NCBI RefSeq assembly: GCF_003043945.1
Contig: NZ_PYXG01000001.1
Location: 62,001-126,000, forward strand
Direction of reading: 5' to 3'
Source of the DNA: Prevotella sp. oral taxon 376
GTDB taxonomy: Bacteria > Bacteroidota > Bacteroidia > Bacteroidales > Bacteroidaceae
Length of the DNA stretch: 64,000 nt
Below the pieces are notes generated by a model that was not told where the DNA came from, did no database searches, and saw only the letters and a list, made by a program, of their open reading frames with translations. Positions within the stretch are counted from its first letter, which is position 1, and every line of letters begins with the position of its first letter. Made by a program: the position numbers and the translations under genes. Below are positions 33,989 through 42,903 of the stretch, piece after piece.

Positions 33989-35209
33989 TTAAACTTTCTT
34001 GATAATCAACGCCGAGTTGGTGCCTCCGAAACCGAAGCTGTTGCTGAGAACGGTGCTGAGCTCGGCCTCACGGGTCGTCGTGGCGAGACGCAGGGGCTCG
34101 CTGTACTCGTCGGGATTACGGAAGTTGATGTTCGGCGCAATGAAGTTGTTCTGCATCATAAGGACGCTATAGACCACCTCCGAGGCACCGGCCATCCAGC
34201 ATTCATGACCTGTCATTCCCTTCGTAGACGATATCCAGGCATGCTTGCCACGGAAAAGCCGGTCGAGGGCGATGGCCTCAAACATGTCGCCCTGATGCGT
34301 ACTCGTTGCATGGGCGTTGATATAGTCAATGTCGTCAGCCTCTACTCCCGCCATCTGCATGGCCCGGCTCATGGCGATCACGCTGCCGTCGTCGGAAGGC
34401 TGGCTGATTCCGCCTCCGTTGGAAGAAAACCCGTAGCCCGCCACCTCGGCCAGGATCGGAGCTCCGCGCCTGACCGCACTCTCATATTCCTCAAGCATCA
34501 CGGCCGCCGCGCCACCGCTCGGCACCAGCCCGTCGCGGTCTCTGTCGAACGGGCGGGACGCCTTCTCGGGCTCGTCCATGCGCTTGCTGAAAGCATTGAG
34601 GGCATCGAACGACGCCATGCTATAGAAGTTTGTCTCTTGGGCACCGCCGCAAAGCACCCTGTCTTGAAGGCCTTGCTTGATGAGCAGGAATCCCAGGCCG
34701 ATGGAATGGCTGCCGCTGGCACAGGCGCTGCTGACCGAGAAATTCACCCCCCTAAGATGGAAGATGGCACTCAGGTTCATGTTCACCGTCGAGTTCATTG
34801 CCTGAAAGATGTAGCCCGAACCGAGGAGTTGCGTGTCGTGTTTCTCGGCCATGATGTTGGCCGCCTCTATCACCGGCTTCGCCGAAGAGTCGTTGCCGAA
34901 AATCACGCCGACCTCATTTTTCGCCAAGAAATCCTCGTCGATGCCGGCCTGGCCGAAAGCTTCCCTTGCAGCCATGAAGGCATACTCGCCCTCCTCCGGC
35001 AGTCCTATGCGCTCCCGGCGGGGAAGCAATCCCTTCAGGACGGGTTGTTCCACAAGCCCGGTAAGTGCCGACTGATAGCCGTATTCGATACGCTTTTCCT
35101 CGATTCCGATGCCGCATTTCCCCTCTCGCAGAGACTGCGCTACGGTTTCCTTATTTGTTCCCAGACACGACCAGATGCCCATGCCGGTTATCACTACTCG
35201 TCTTTCCAT
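33989..35209 (-). CDS. FabF-type beta-ketoacyl-ACP synthase (third active copy)
   Basis: A 406-residue ketosynthase with Cys in SVSSACASGSHS, His in INAHATSTHQGD, His in MTGHECWMAGAS and C-terminal SNSFGFGGTNSA. It is the second gene of the operon and closest to canonical FabF. It may do chain elongation or supply standard condensations with the ketoreductase encoded first. It ends 26 bases before the first secreted-protein gene. Confidence 0.94.
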   Translation of the reverse strand: MERRVVITGMGIWSCLGTNKETVAQSLREGKCGIGIEEKRIEYGYQSALTGLVEQPVLKGLLPRRERIGLPEEGEYAFMAAREAFGQAGIDEDFLAKNEVGVIFGNDSSAKPVIEAANIMAEKHDTQLLGSGYIFQAMNSTVNMNLSAIFHLRGVNFSVSSACASGSHSIGLGFLLIKQGLQDRVLCGGAQETNFYSMASFDALNAFSKRMDEPEKASRPFDRDRDGLVPSGGAAAVMLEEYESAVRRGAPILAEVAGYGFSSNGGGISQPSDDGSVIAMSRAMQMAGVEADDIDYINAHATSTHQGDMFEAIALDRLFRGKHAWISSTKGMTGHECWMAGASEVVYSVLMMQNNFIAPNINFRNPDEYSEPLRLATTTREAELSTVLSNSFGFGGTNSALIIKKV

Positions 35210-35254
35210 TGTCTAATTCATAATTCTTGACGCACTCCGCGCCATAAGAAATCA

Positions 35255-35983
35255 TTAAGTATATAAGCCGCCATTTATCTGGATGACCTGCCCCGTGATG
35301 TATCCGGCCCTCTCGCTCGCGAGGAATCCCGCCAGCGCGGCCACCTCTCCGGGGGTGCCGAAGCGCCCCATGGGCACAAGCCTGTTGAGCTCCGCCTTGT
35401 CCAAATCTGCCGTCATATCGGTATCGATAAATCCCGGAGCGATGGCGTTCACCGTAACCTTTCGCTTCGCCACCTCCTGGGCCAGGGCCTTGGTGGCCCC
35501 GATGAGGGCTGCCTTGGCGGCACTATAGTTAGTCTGGCCCGGCAATCCCTTGATTCCGGAGAGCGAGGCAATGTTGATGATGCGCCCCCCGCGATGCGTG
35601 AGCATGTTCTTAAGCAGTCGGCGGGTGATGAGGAAGAAGCCGTTGAGCGGCGTGCGGAGCACCTCTTCCCATTCCTCGTTCTGCATGAAAATGAGCAGGT
35701 TGTCTCTGCGAATGCCGGCATTGTTCACCAGCACGGATACATAGTCCTCCGGATGGCGGCCTTCCCAGTCGGCAAGCGCCTGCTCCGTAACGGCGGCATC
35801 GGAGACATCAAACCGCAAGAGTTCAGCGTGGCCGCCGGCCGCGCCAATCTCCTCCGCCGTCTGGAGAGCCGCCGCGTCGTCGCGGCGATAGTTAATCACG
35901 ACGGGCAGCCCCATCGACGCCAGTTCTTGGGCGATGGCTTTCCCGATGCCTCGGGAGCCTCCGGTTACGAGAGCATATTTCAT
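35255..35983 (-). CDS. 3-oxoacyl-ACP reductase (FabG type, first polyene-operon gene)
   Basis: A 242-residue SDR ketoreductase: NADP-binding TGGSRGIGKAIA, NNAGI, catalytic Ser in IASLSGIKG and Tyr-x3-Lys in NYSAAKAALIG, then PGFIDTDMT. I chose the ATG at 35983 because the longer frame begins at a TTG inside the -7 box (36005-36012). It reduces the 3-keto group after each condensation (ApeQ role). It is the promoter-proximal gene of an operon reaching about 16.7 kb. Confidence 0.93.
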   Translation of the reverse strand: MKYALVTGGSRGIGKAIAQELASMGLPVVINYRRDDAAALQTAEEIGAAGGHAELLRFDVSDAAVTEQALADWEGRHPEDYVSVLVNNAGIRRDNLLIFMQNEEWEEVLRTPLNGFFLITRRLLKNMLTHRGGRIINIASLSGIKGLPGQTNYSAAKAALIGATKALAQEVAKRKVTVNAIAPGFIDTDMTADLDKAELNRLVPMGRFGTPGEVAALAGFLASERAGYITGQVIQINGGLYT

Positions 35984-36004
35984 GATCGTTTCCAATTTTG
36001 AATG

Positions 36005-36034
36005 CAAAAATACGAAAGTTTTATGAAATTCAAG
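36005..36034 (-). promoter_or_regulatory. Promoter of the polyene operon
   Basis: Minus-strand -7 box TATTTTTG (36012-36005) with a CTTG (36034-36031) at 18 bases as an imperfect -33. The ATG of the ketoreductase is 22 bases after the box, giving a leader of about 15 bases. No other promoter of this quality was seen in the following 19 kb. Confidence 0.7.
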
Positions 36035-36354
36035 AAGATTTCCTGGTATTATTTATATGCGCACCACGCATGGAAAGAAAAAGCCACATGAAAATGAGCG
36101 TGTTACCAAAGTGTGAAAACACGATTCCCCGGGAGGCCCCGAAACAGGTCTTCCCCTAAGGGGCCCGGCATCCAAGCGATGTCCCAAAAGTAAGACAGGA
36201 ACAGAAAACCCGCTTGTTTTTTAACACAAAACAGCCGCCCGGGGACACCGAAACAGGTTCTGAAATTGAGGAAAACAAGCCCCAAAAGCCTTGTCTTCAT
36301 CCCCTTTTTCAACAAAAGGTAGCTTTCCGCAGAATGGATAACAACCTTTTGCGC
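36013..36354. other. Intergenic region with short repeats, no gene seen
   Basis: Non-coding stretch between the divergent ketoreductase and DUF5686 genes. It contains GC-rich inverted segments (CCCCTAAGGGG near 36155) and two direct copies of CCGAAACAGGT (~36143 and ~36248). Short frames in it have no protein features. Array E (36355-36419) follows. Confidence 0.5.
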
Positions 36355-36419
36355 TGCTTTTAACGGCTAAAAGTCGTGCTTTTGGCCGCCTTTTGCAGAC
36401 CTTTTGGCCGCCTTTTACC
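36355..36419. repeat. 22-bp-phased palindrome array E (class II, 3 units)
   Basis: Three 21-bp units centred at 36365, 36387 and 36409, exactly 22 bases apart. Unit 1 pairs CTTTTA with TAAAAG around an ACGGC centre. Units 2 and 3 share CTTTTGGCCGCCTTTT, with GGC/GCC around a central C. The core differs from arrays A-D but unit length, spacing and unit number are the same. It lies in the divergent region between the polyene operon and DUF5686. Confidence 0.75.
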
Positions 36420-36681
36420 GATCGCAGAGCCAACGACGGAAAACGGCATTATTGCATTTCCCTGGGAATCAAGTGTTTACGCTCTTTCTCAAAAACCGAA
36501 TATTTTACCCACTTTCAGGACTGTCAGAAAACTTGAAGAGAATTCCGGTATGAAATTTTAACAATAGAATGTTCTAAAAGTAAGATTTTCAAGCCGTCCC
36601 AGGAATGACTCTCCTGCCATGGGCCGTCCGTGTTTCCTCTTATTTTTCCTTAATTTCTTATGCAATCACAGAAAATATAAG
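36420..36681. other. Intergenic region before DUF5686, no gene seen
   Basis: About 260 bases, moderately AT-rich, without coding features or clear hairpins apart from short repeats. It separates array E from the promoter of the DUF5686 gene. Confidence 0.5.
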
Positions 36682-36689
36682 TAACTTTG
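36682..36689 (+). promoter_or_regulatory. -7 box of the DUF5686 gene
   Basis: TAACTTTG matches TAnnTTTG; no good -33 TTTG lies at the expected distance. The start codon is 20 bases downstream. Confidence 0.55.
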
Positions 36690-36708
36690 CCGAAATATTT
36701 TTAAGAAA

Positions 36709-39243
36709 ATGATGGCAAGAAAAAGCTTTCTCTCTATATTGTTCTGCCTGACTGTATTGACCGCCCAGGCACAAACCACCTATGTGAAAGGGCAGGTGAA
36801 AGACAAGTCGGACGGTACGCTCTTGCAGCGCGCTAGCGTGAAATACCAAGGCAGCCACGGCTCCGTCCTCACCGATGAGCTCGGCAACTTCCGAATCACA
36901 AAGGAAGAAGGAAGAACCCTTCAGATTACTTGCGTGGGCTATAAGACCAAACTGGTGAGGGTCTCTCACGGAACGGAATTTATAGAAGCCCGCATGGAGA
37001 GCGACTCCAAGACCCTGAGCGAAGTGAGGGTGAAAGCCAAAAGGCGCAAGTACAGCCGAAAGGACAACCCCGCCGTGGAACTGATGAGGCGTGTCATCGC
37101 AAAGAAAAAACATAACAGGCTCGAGACGCACGACTATTATCGCTACGACAAGTACCAGAAGATTACTTTTGCGGTGAATGATATTGACAGAATCAAACAC
37201 GACACCACACGGGTGCGCTGGTATACTGACCAGATAGAAATCTCTCCCCTGAACGACAAGAAAGTGATGCCCCTGACTGTAGACGAAACCATCTCTACCC
37301 GTCTGTTTCGCAAGAATCCGGAGAAGTCGCAGGACATTATCAAGGGCAAGAGAACCAAGGGCGTAAACACGATTTTCCAAACCGGAGAGATGGCAAACAG
37401 CATGCTGAAAGAGATGTTCAAGGATGTTGACATCTACGACGACTTCATCATGCTTCTGCAACATGAGTTTACCAGCCCCATCGGGCGCACCGCCATCAGC
37501 TTCTATCGCTTCTCCATCATGGACACGGTAACCGTAGACAACGACAGCTGCTATCATCTCCTCTTCTATCCGAACAATCATCAGGACTTCGGATTTCAAG
37601 GTGAACTGTGGGTGATGAAAGACTCATCGCTGCATGTGAGACGGTGCAAACTCCAAATTCCGAACAAGAGCGAGGTTAACTATGTGCGCAACATGCATAT
37701 ATTGCAGGAGTATCAGCCCGCACGAAACGGCGAATGGTGCCTCTCGCAAGACGACATGTGGGCCGAATTCCGCATGTATGATTTCCTGCCCGATGTGCTC
37801 GTAACGCGAAACACCCGCATCACCGATTACGACTTCACGGCATTCAATGACAAGGAGTTTCGCGGCAAGGCGAAAGAGTATACCTACTCCATGGCCAAGC
37901 AAAGAGACGAGAGCTTCTGGGAACAGAACCGCAAGACCGACCTCTCGAAGGGAGAACAGAACATGGACGGATTCGTAAATCGCATGCTCAAGACCCGGCA
38001 TTTCGGGTGGGTCATGCTCGGATTGCGGGCCCTGATAGAGAACTTTGTGGAGACCAGCAAGAAAGGAGAGAAAAGCAAGTTCGACATCGGACCTGTCAAT
38101 ACGATTGCCTCCTATAACTTCGTCGACGGCCTCCGGCTGCGTGCAAGCGGACGGACAATGGCCGCATTGAATCCACACCTCTTCTGGAGCGGCTATGGGG
38201 CATACGGCCTGAAGTCCAAGAATTTCTATTACAGCTCGACCCTCACCTATTCTCTTAACAGGAAAGAGAACTCGCCCTTTGAGTTTCCCAAACGAAACAT
38301 AGAAATAGGAAGCGAGAAAGATGTAATGTCGCCATCGGACAAATTCATACATAACAACAAGGATAACATGTTTATGGCCGTCCGTGCCAAGGATGTCCGT
38401 GAGATGTATTTCTATAACCGGCAGAGCATAAAGTTCGACTACGAGGCACGCTGGGGATTCCGCGTGAACCTCGGATTGAAGACGGAGAGCAACCAAGTGG
38501 CCGCCGACCTGCACTTTGCCCCCGTCAACGGGGCCGAGGAGGTGAGGAAGTTCCGCACGACGGAGCTCACCTTCGGCATTGGATACTGTGCCAATACGGC
38601 TTTCGTGAACACAAAGCAAAACCGCTTTGCCATCAACTATGACAAGCCCGACATCAGCATCCAGCACACCACGGGATTCAAGCATTTCCTCGGAGGGAAC
38701 TACAGTCTTAACCTCACGGAGGCCAGCCTGTACAAGCGTCAGTGGCTGGGAAGCTGGGGACATGTGGACATGCTCTTGAAGACCGGCGCACAATGGAACA
38801 AGGTGCCGTATCCTCTACTGATCATGCCGCCTGTAAACCTCTCCTACTTCAATCACGACGAGACTTTCTCACTGATGAACAATATGGAGTTCCTGAACGA
38901 CCGCTATGCTTTCTGGAGCATTGCATGGGACATGAACGGTAAACTGTTTAACCGCATTCCGCTGCTCCACTATCTCAAGTTCCGCGAATTTATTGCCGTC
39001 AAGGGAATGTGGGGGCATCTCACAAATAAGAACAATCCCCTTGAGCGCAGCAGCGATCCGATGCTCTTCAAATTCCCCACAAGAACCCGGATGATGAGCA
39101 ACCAGCCTTATTGGGAGGCTATTGTCGGCATTCACAACATCTTGCGCATGTTCGGCATAGAGTATGTCAGAAGGCTCACCTACATCAACCACAGCGACAT
39201 AGACAAGTGGGGCATCCGCTTCCACTTTACCATGGCTTTCTAA
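36709..39243 (+). CDS. DUF5686 outer-membrane protein with carboxypeptidase-like domain
   Basis: An 844-residue exported protein: signal peptide (SFLSILFCLTVLTAQAQ), a carboxypeptidase-regulatory-like beta domain (YVKGQVKDKSDGTLLQRASV, FRITKEEGRTLQITCVGYKT, ~24-110) as in SusC-type proteins, then a long DUF5686 region ending in what should be an outer-membrane beta-barrel (WGIRFHFTMAF terminus with aromatic end). The family occurs throughout Bacteroidetes with unknown function. Two ATG codons stand in tandem at 36709 and 36712. It converges with the next gene and shares its terminator. Confidence 0.85.
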   Translation: MMARKSFLSILFCLTVLTAQAQTTYVKGQVKDKSDGTLLQRASVKYQGSHGSVLTDELGNFRITKEEGRTLQITCVGYKTKLVRVSHGTEFIEARMESDSKTLSEVRVKAKRRKYSRKDNPAVELMRRVIAKKKHNRLETHDYYRYDKYQKITFAVNDIDRIKHDTTRVRWYTDQIEISPLNDKKVMPLTVDETISTRLFRKNPEKSQDIIKGKRTKGVNTIFQTGEMANSMLKEMFKDVDIYDDFIMLLQHEFTSPIGRTAISFYRFSIMDTVTVDNDSCYHLLFYPNNHQDFGFQGELWVMKDSSLHVRRCKLQIPNKSEVNYVRNMHILQEYQPARNGEWCLSQDDMWAEFRMYDFLPDVLVTRNTRITDYDFTAFNDKEFRGKAKEYTYSMAKQRDESFWEQNRKTDLSKGEQNMDGFVNRMLKTRHFGWVMLGLRALIENFVETSKKGEKSKFDIGPVNTIASYNFVDGLRLRASGRTMAALNPHLFWSGYGAYGLKSKNFYYSSTLTYSLNRKENSPFEFPKRNIEIGSEKDVMSPSDKFIHNNKDNMFMAVRAKDVREMYFYNRQSIKFDYEARWGFRVNLGLKTESNQVAADLHFAPVNGAEEVRKFRTTELTFGIGYCANTAFVNTKQNRFAINYDKPDISIQHTTGFKHFLGGNYSLNLTEASLYKRQWLGSWGHVDMLLKTGAQWNKVPYPLLIMPPVNLSYFNHDETFSLMNNMEFLNDRYAFWSIAWDMNGKLFNRIPLLHYLKFREFIAVKGMWGHLTNKNNPLERSSDPMLFKFPTRTRMMSNQPYWEAIVGIHNILRMFGIEYVRRLTYINHSDIDKWGIRFHFTMAF

Positions 39244-39257
39244 GCAGCCGGATCATA

Positions 39258-39309
39258 CAAATATAGACGGGCTGATTCCTTTTTAGCGAAATCAACCCGT
39301 CTATATTTG
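39258..39309. terminator. Bidirectional terminator
   Basis: Long inverted repeat: CAAATATAGACGGG (39258-39271) followed by CTGATT pairs with AATCA and CCCGTCTATATTTG (39296-39309). The stem is about 19 bp with a loop CCTTTTTAGCG. It lies between the convergent DUF5686 and Gate-domain genes. Confidence 0.85.
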
Positions 39310-39329
39310 CTCGATACCCGAATATTCCC

Positions 39330-40463
39330 CTAAAACAAGAGAACATACAGCAAATGGGCCACGATCGCAGCGGCAAGTCCGCCAAATGTATGCGAGATAA
39401 TGGCCTTGGAGGTAAGCTCGCGATAACCCAGGGAGTCGAGCATCGCCGTATGGGTGCTCAAGAATCCGCTCCAGCACATGCCTATGGCGGTGAACACGGC
39501 GACGGCATTGCCGTCTATCCAACCCTGCCGGACAAAGTTGGGCACTAACCCTAAAGCGGCTCCTACGGCTCCTAACGCAGTGATCGGGAATGCTATCTGA
39601 TGGGGGTCGGTAAACCCGAACAACCAGTTGAACAGCCAGTCGACCTTATTGGCCAGCCACGGCAGGAACTCCACGCCCTGATAGGCTGCGCCCGTAAACT
39701 GCCCGTGCGCATCAGGCCCGAAGGTGAGCACCATCACCAAGGTCGATATGATCAACACTCCCGGGATGATGGCCACGCCGATTTCCACGCCTCCCCTGCC
39801 GCCGTCAAGCAGTGCGTTCAGCGTACGAAGGAAGACCGACTTCTGCCTCCCTGACTTCTCTTCCAAAGAACCATCGACGGCATCCGCCTCTATAGCGGCC
39901 TCAGTCTTATAGTCCGGGTATGCCTTAACGATGAAATGCTGCATCAGGCGAGTAGACACGATACAGCCGAAAATTGCTCCTACCAAGCCTACCAAGGGCT
40001 CCAGGCCGAATCCCTGACTTGCCATGAAAATCATGACAATAAGCCCCATGCCAAACGCCGTCCCGAAATTAGTGAGGGATATATACTGATATTTCTTGAA
40101 GAAACTGCCGAAATGCTTGTCGTGGGCCAAGGATATAATCGCCGGGTTATCACTCAGGAATGTCATCACCGCACCCAACGCGGCAACACCCGGCAGATGG
40201 AACAACGGCTTCATCAAAGGCCGGAGCAGCCTTTCCAGCAGGTCTACCACGCCAAATTCCACAAAGAGCTTGCCCAGCGCACCCGTTATCACGCAGATAC
40301 CCATCAGATAGAAGACGGTATTCAACAACAAATCGTGTGCCGTGTGCATAATGGTGTTCAGCATGTTGGCAGCTCCCATTTTGGCACCGATAGAAAAGAA
40401 AATCACAAGAACCGCACCTAAACATATAAGCGCAGACATCATCTTTGAATGAGTATTTTTCAT
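39330..40463 (-). CDS. Nucleoside-recognition (Gate)-domain membrane protein
   Basis: A 377-residue polytopic protein with about 8-10 helices. SLAHDKHFGSFFKKY, SDNPAIISL and GMCWSGFLSTHTAMLDSLGYRELTSKAI are features of the Gate domain found in SpmA/SpmB and nucleoside/iron-transport-related proteins. The two halves resemble each other in fold, as in SpmA-SpmB fusions. The transported substrate is unknown; it is not evidence for sporulation here. It is a single gene with its own promoter (40505-40536). Confidence 0.65.
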   Translation of the reverse strand: MKNTHSKMMSALICLGAVLVIFFSIGAKMGAANMLNTIMHTAHDLLLNTVFYLMGICVITGALGKLFVEFGVVDLLERLLRPLMKPLFHLPGVAALGAVMTFLSDNPAIISLAHDKHFGSFFKKYQYISLTNFGTAFGMGLIVMIFMASQGFGLEPLVGLVGAIFGCIVSTRLMQHFIVKAYPDYKTEAAIEADAVDGSLEEKSGRQKSVFLRTLNALLDGGRGGVEIGVAIIPGVLIISTLVMVLTFGPDAHGQFTGAAYQGVEFLPWLANKVDWLFNWLFGFTDPHQIAFPITALGAVGAALGLVPNFVRQGWIDGNAVAVFTAIGMCWSGFLSTHTAMLDSLGYRELTSKAIISHTFGGLAAAIVAHLLYVLLF

Positions 40464-40504
40464 CTTGCAACAAGGTTTTTAGTCATCAGATACTTATAAC
40501 GAGA

Positions 40505-40536
40505 CAAATTTACTGCTAATTCCTGAAACCCACAAG
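40505..40536 (-). promoter_or_regulatory. Promoter of the Gate-domain gene
   Basis: Minus-strand CTTG (40536-40533), 20-base spacer, -7 TAAATTTG (40512-40505), a full match to TAnnTTTG. Confidence 0.7.
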
Positions 40537-40569
40537 TATATTCATCCAAATTTCAGACCCGAAACGCAA

Positions 40570-41277
40570 TTATCTCAAATAAGCAAGAATCTCTGAGAAC
40601 CGATGGATCCTGCATAACTTGGAATGCTCATACTCGTCTACCACCTCGTGTTGCCACACCGCGTCAAAGGGTATATACATGGCATTGCCCCCCAATTCCA
40701 ATACCGGAGCAATATCGCTCTTGAAGGAGTTTCCCACCATGAGCATTTCTTCCAACTCCACACCGTGCCTGACACAAAGCTTCTGATAACTTTCAGGTGT
40801 TTTATCAGACACTACTACGACATCATCAAAATACGGCAGAAGGCCAGAACGACGGAGCTTGTTTTCCTGATCGAGAATCTCGCCTTTGGTGAAAACCGCC
40901 AACCGGTACCTACGCAGGTCATGAAGCCCTTTGATTGTATCCTCTACTTCCTCCAATGGAGTCCCCGGGAGCTCCAGCAAGGTTTTCCCCAATTCAATGA
41001 TTCCCGCCATCTCTGAGGCGGAAATCCTATGATGAGAATACTCTATGGCATTCTCCATGAGCGAGATGGTAAATGCCTTGCAGCCATAACCTAACAAGGA
41101 CATGTTGCGGGTTTCAACATCAAAAAGAGCCTCACAAGGAGCCGACTGCCCTTCTGATCGATAGGGTTCCAGAATCCCGACATATTCTTTTTCTACCTTG
41201 TCAAAGTGGTTCTGGCAATCCCACAGGGTATCGTCGGCATCAAAAGCCACGAGTTTGATATATCTAAAGTCTATCAT
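40570..41277 (-). CDS. HAD-family phosphatase
   Basis: A 235-residue HAD hydrolase: motif I FDADDTLW (nucleophile Asp and acid Asp), motif II VFTKGE, motif III Lys followed by VGNSFKSDIAPVLELGG (motif IV Asp pair). A helical cap is inserted after motif I (~20-90). The substrate cannot be assigned from sequence. It stands alone between the complex I operon and the Gate-domain gene. Confidence 0.85.
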   Translation of the reverse strand: MIDFRYIKLVAFDADDTLWDCQNHFDKVEKEYVGILEPYRSEGQSAPCEALFDVETRNMSLLGYGCKAFTISLMENAIEYSHHRISASEMAGIIELGKTLLELPGTPLEEVEDTIKGLHDLRRYRLAVFTKGEILDQENKLRRSGLLPYFDDVVVVSDKTPESYQKLCVRHGVELEEMLMVGNSFKSDIAPVLELGGNAMYIPFDAVWQHEVVDEYEHSKLCRIHRFSEILAYLR

Positions 41278-41387
41278 TTACTCATTCCTATCTATTGGAA
41301 AAAAAGATAGATGCCCGACAAGAAGCACCTATCCTTTTATTTTCCGATATTCAACCATTCCTGATTAAATGGCTAAAAACAATCCAT

Positions 41388-42875
41388 TTATATTGCTACT
41401 GATATCCAGTTGTAAACGCCGCTGCAGACACCGAAGAGGATGACACCTGCCGTACAGATGGCAAGAGCCAACTTGGTTGACACGGCACTTTCAAATGCGG
41501 GCAACGGGTTATCGCTGTGCTTAATGAACATTGCCTTCACGATGAGCAGATAGTAGTAGAGAGAGATAACCGTATTAATCAACGCGATGAATACAGTGGC
41601 ATAAGCCAGGGCGCCAACCGTTGTGGTGATTTCCGCTCCCTTTACAGCTGCCATGAACACGAAGAACTTAGAGAACATCCCGGCGAAAGGAGGAATACCT
41701 CCCAGAGAGAACAATGCCAAAGTCATCAAGAAGGCCAAGCGGGGATTGGTCTTATAAAACCCATTATAGCTATCAATCTCCACCGTCCCGTTATTATGCT
41801 CCTCAACGGAACTGATAATGGTGAAGACTGCCAGATTGGCAACGACATAGACCAATACATAATAAGACAGGGCTACCGTGCTCATCGTGTTGTCGCCGAT
41901 AACGGCCAACATGATATATCCGGCCTGAGAGATTGAGCTGAAAGCCATGAAGCGTTTCAGATCACTCTGATGAATGGCAAAGAGGTTGGCAATCGTGATG
42001 GAAAGGACAACTACGATCATAAGCATGTACTGCCAATAAACCGTCATGGGGGCAAATACTTTCATCAAGATCGCACACAATGCAAATGCCGCGGCACCCT
42101 TGGAAACTACAGAAAGATAACCCGTAACGGTAGTAGGAGCCCCCTGATAGGTATCTGCTGTCCAGAAATGGAACGGTACCAAGGAAATCTTAAAGGCAAG
42201 TCCACTGAAGAAGAACACCATTCCGATGATTGTCAAGGGCGTTGCCGTAATCTGCATTGCCACATCATCGAAATAAAGAGTACCTACCGCACCATAAACA
42301 AAACTGATACCATAGAGCATCACGCCACTTGAGAATGTAGCTGTAAGGATAAACTTTGCGCCGGCCTCGGCGGAATGATGGCGATACTTATCAAGTGCCA
42401 CAAGGCACGCCATCGGCACGGAAGCCAGTTCAAGTCCCAAGAAGAACAGAATGAAGTGATTGGCACTTATCATCATGTTCATACCAAGGAGTGTTGAAAT
42501 CACAAGCATATAGAACTCACCCTCCTTGAATGTAGTATCCGGACGCTGTAACCACTCACGAGCCTGGATGAGCACAATAAGAGTACCCAGGGCCAGGATG
42601 GTCTTGACAACCCCGATAATCTCATTGGTAACATACATTCCTTCAAATGCGGAGACCTCTGCCGTCGGGAATATATTAATAACAAGATGGGCAGCCATCA
42701 ACAATACAACAAGCGCATTGAAGAACGGCCGGGACTGGTCGGGAATGTTCCCGGCATTCTCTGCATTCGCCAAGAGGGGCTTGCGAGCAGTCATGAAGTC
42801 TGCAATGAAGACAATCACCAAGATAACAACCAATGTTACCTCGGGAACCATATTTAGAAATTGCGAGTAATTCAT
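41388..42875 (-). CDS. nuoN: NADH-quinone oxidoreductase subunit N
   Basis: A 495-residue antiporter-like membrane subunit with about 14 helices; the discontinuous-helix region [28 protein letters not shown] and [11 protein letters not shown] carry the conserved Lys/His residues of NuoN. Part of the proton-pumping arm of complex I in the inner membrane. It is the last gene of the nuo operon. Confidence 0.96.
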   Translation of the reverse strand: MNYSQFLNMVPEVTLVVILVIVFIADFMTARKPLLANAENAGNIPDQSRPFFNALVVLLMAAHLVINIFPTAEVSAFEGMYVTNEIIGVVKTILALGTLIVLIQAREWLQRPDTTFKEGEFYMLVISTLLGMNMMISANHFILFFLGLELASVPMACLVALDKYRHHSAEAGAKFILTATFSSGVMLYGISFVYGAVGTLYFDDVAMQITATPLTIIGMVFFFSGLAFKISLVPFHFWTADTYQGAPTTVTGYLSVVSKGAAAFALCAILMKVFAPMTVYWQYMLMIVVVLSITIANLFAIHQSDLKRFMAFSSISQAGYIMLAVIGDNTMSTVALSYYVLVYVVANLAVFTIISSVEEHNNGTVEIDSYNGFYKTNPRLAFLMTLALFSLGGIPPFAGMFSKFFVFMAAVKGAEITTTVGALAYATVFIALINTVISLYYYLLIVKAMFIKHSDNPLPAFESAVSTKLALAICTAGVILFGVCSGVYNWISVAI

Positions 42876-42903
42876 CGTTTCAAAACTTAAAATATTATTT
42901 CAT

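Noticed and set aside
36103..36433. Small proteins upstream of DUF5686
   Set aside because: Frames overlap palindrome array E and short repeats, and their residues show no protein-like pattern.
39330..40463. Sporulation protein SpmA/SpmB
   Set aside because: Only the Gate-domain fold is shared; Bacteroidales do not form endospores.
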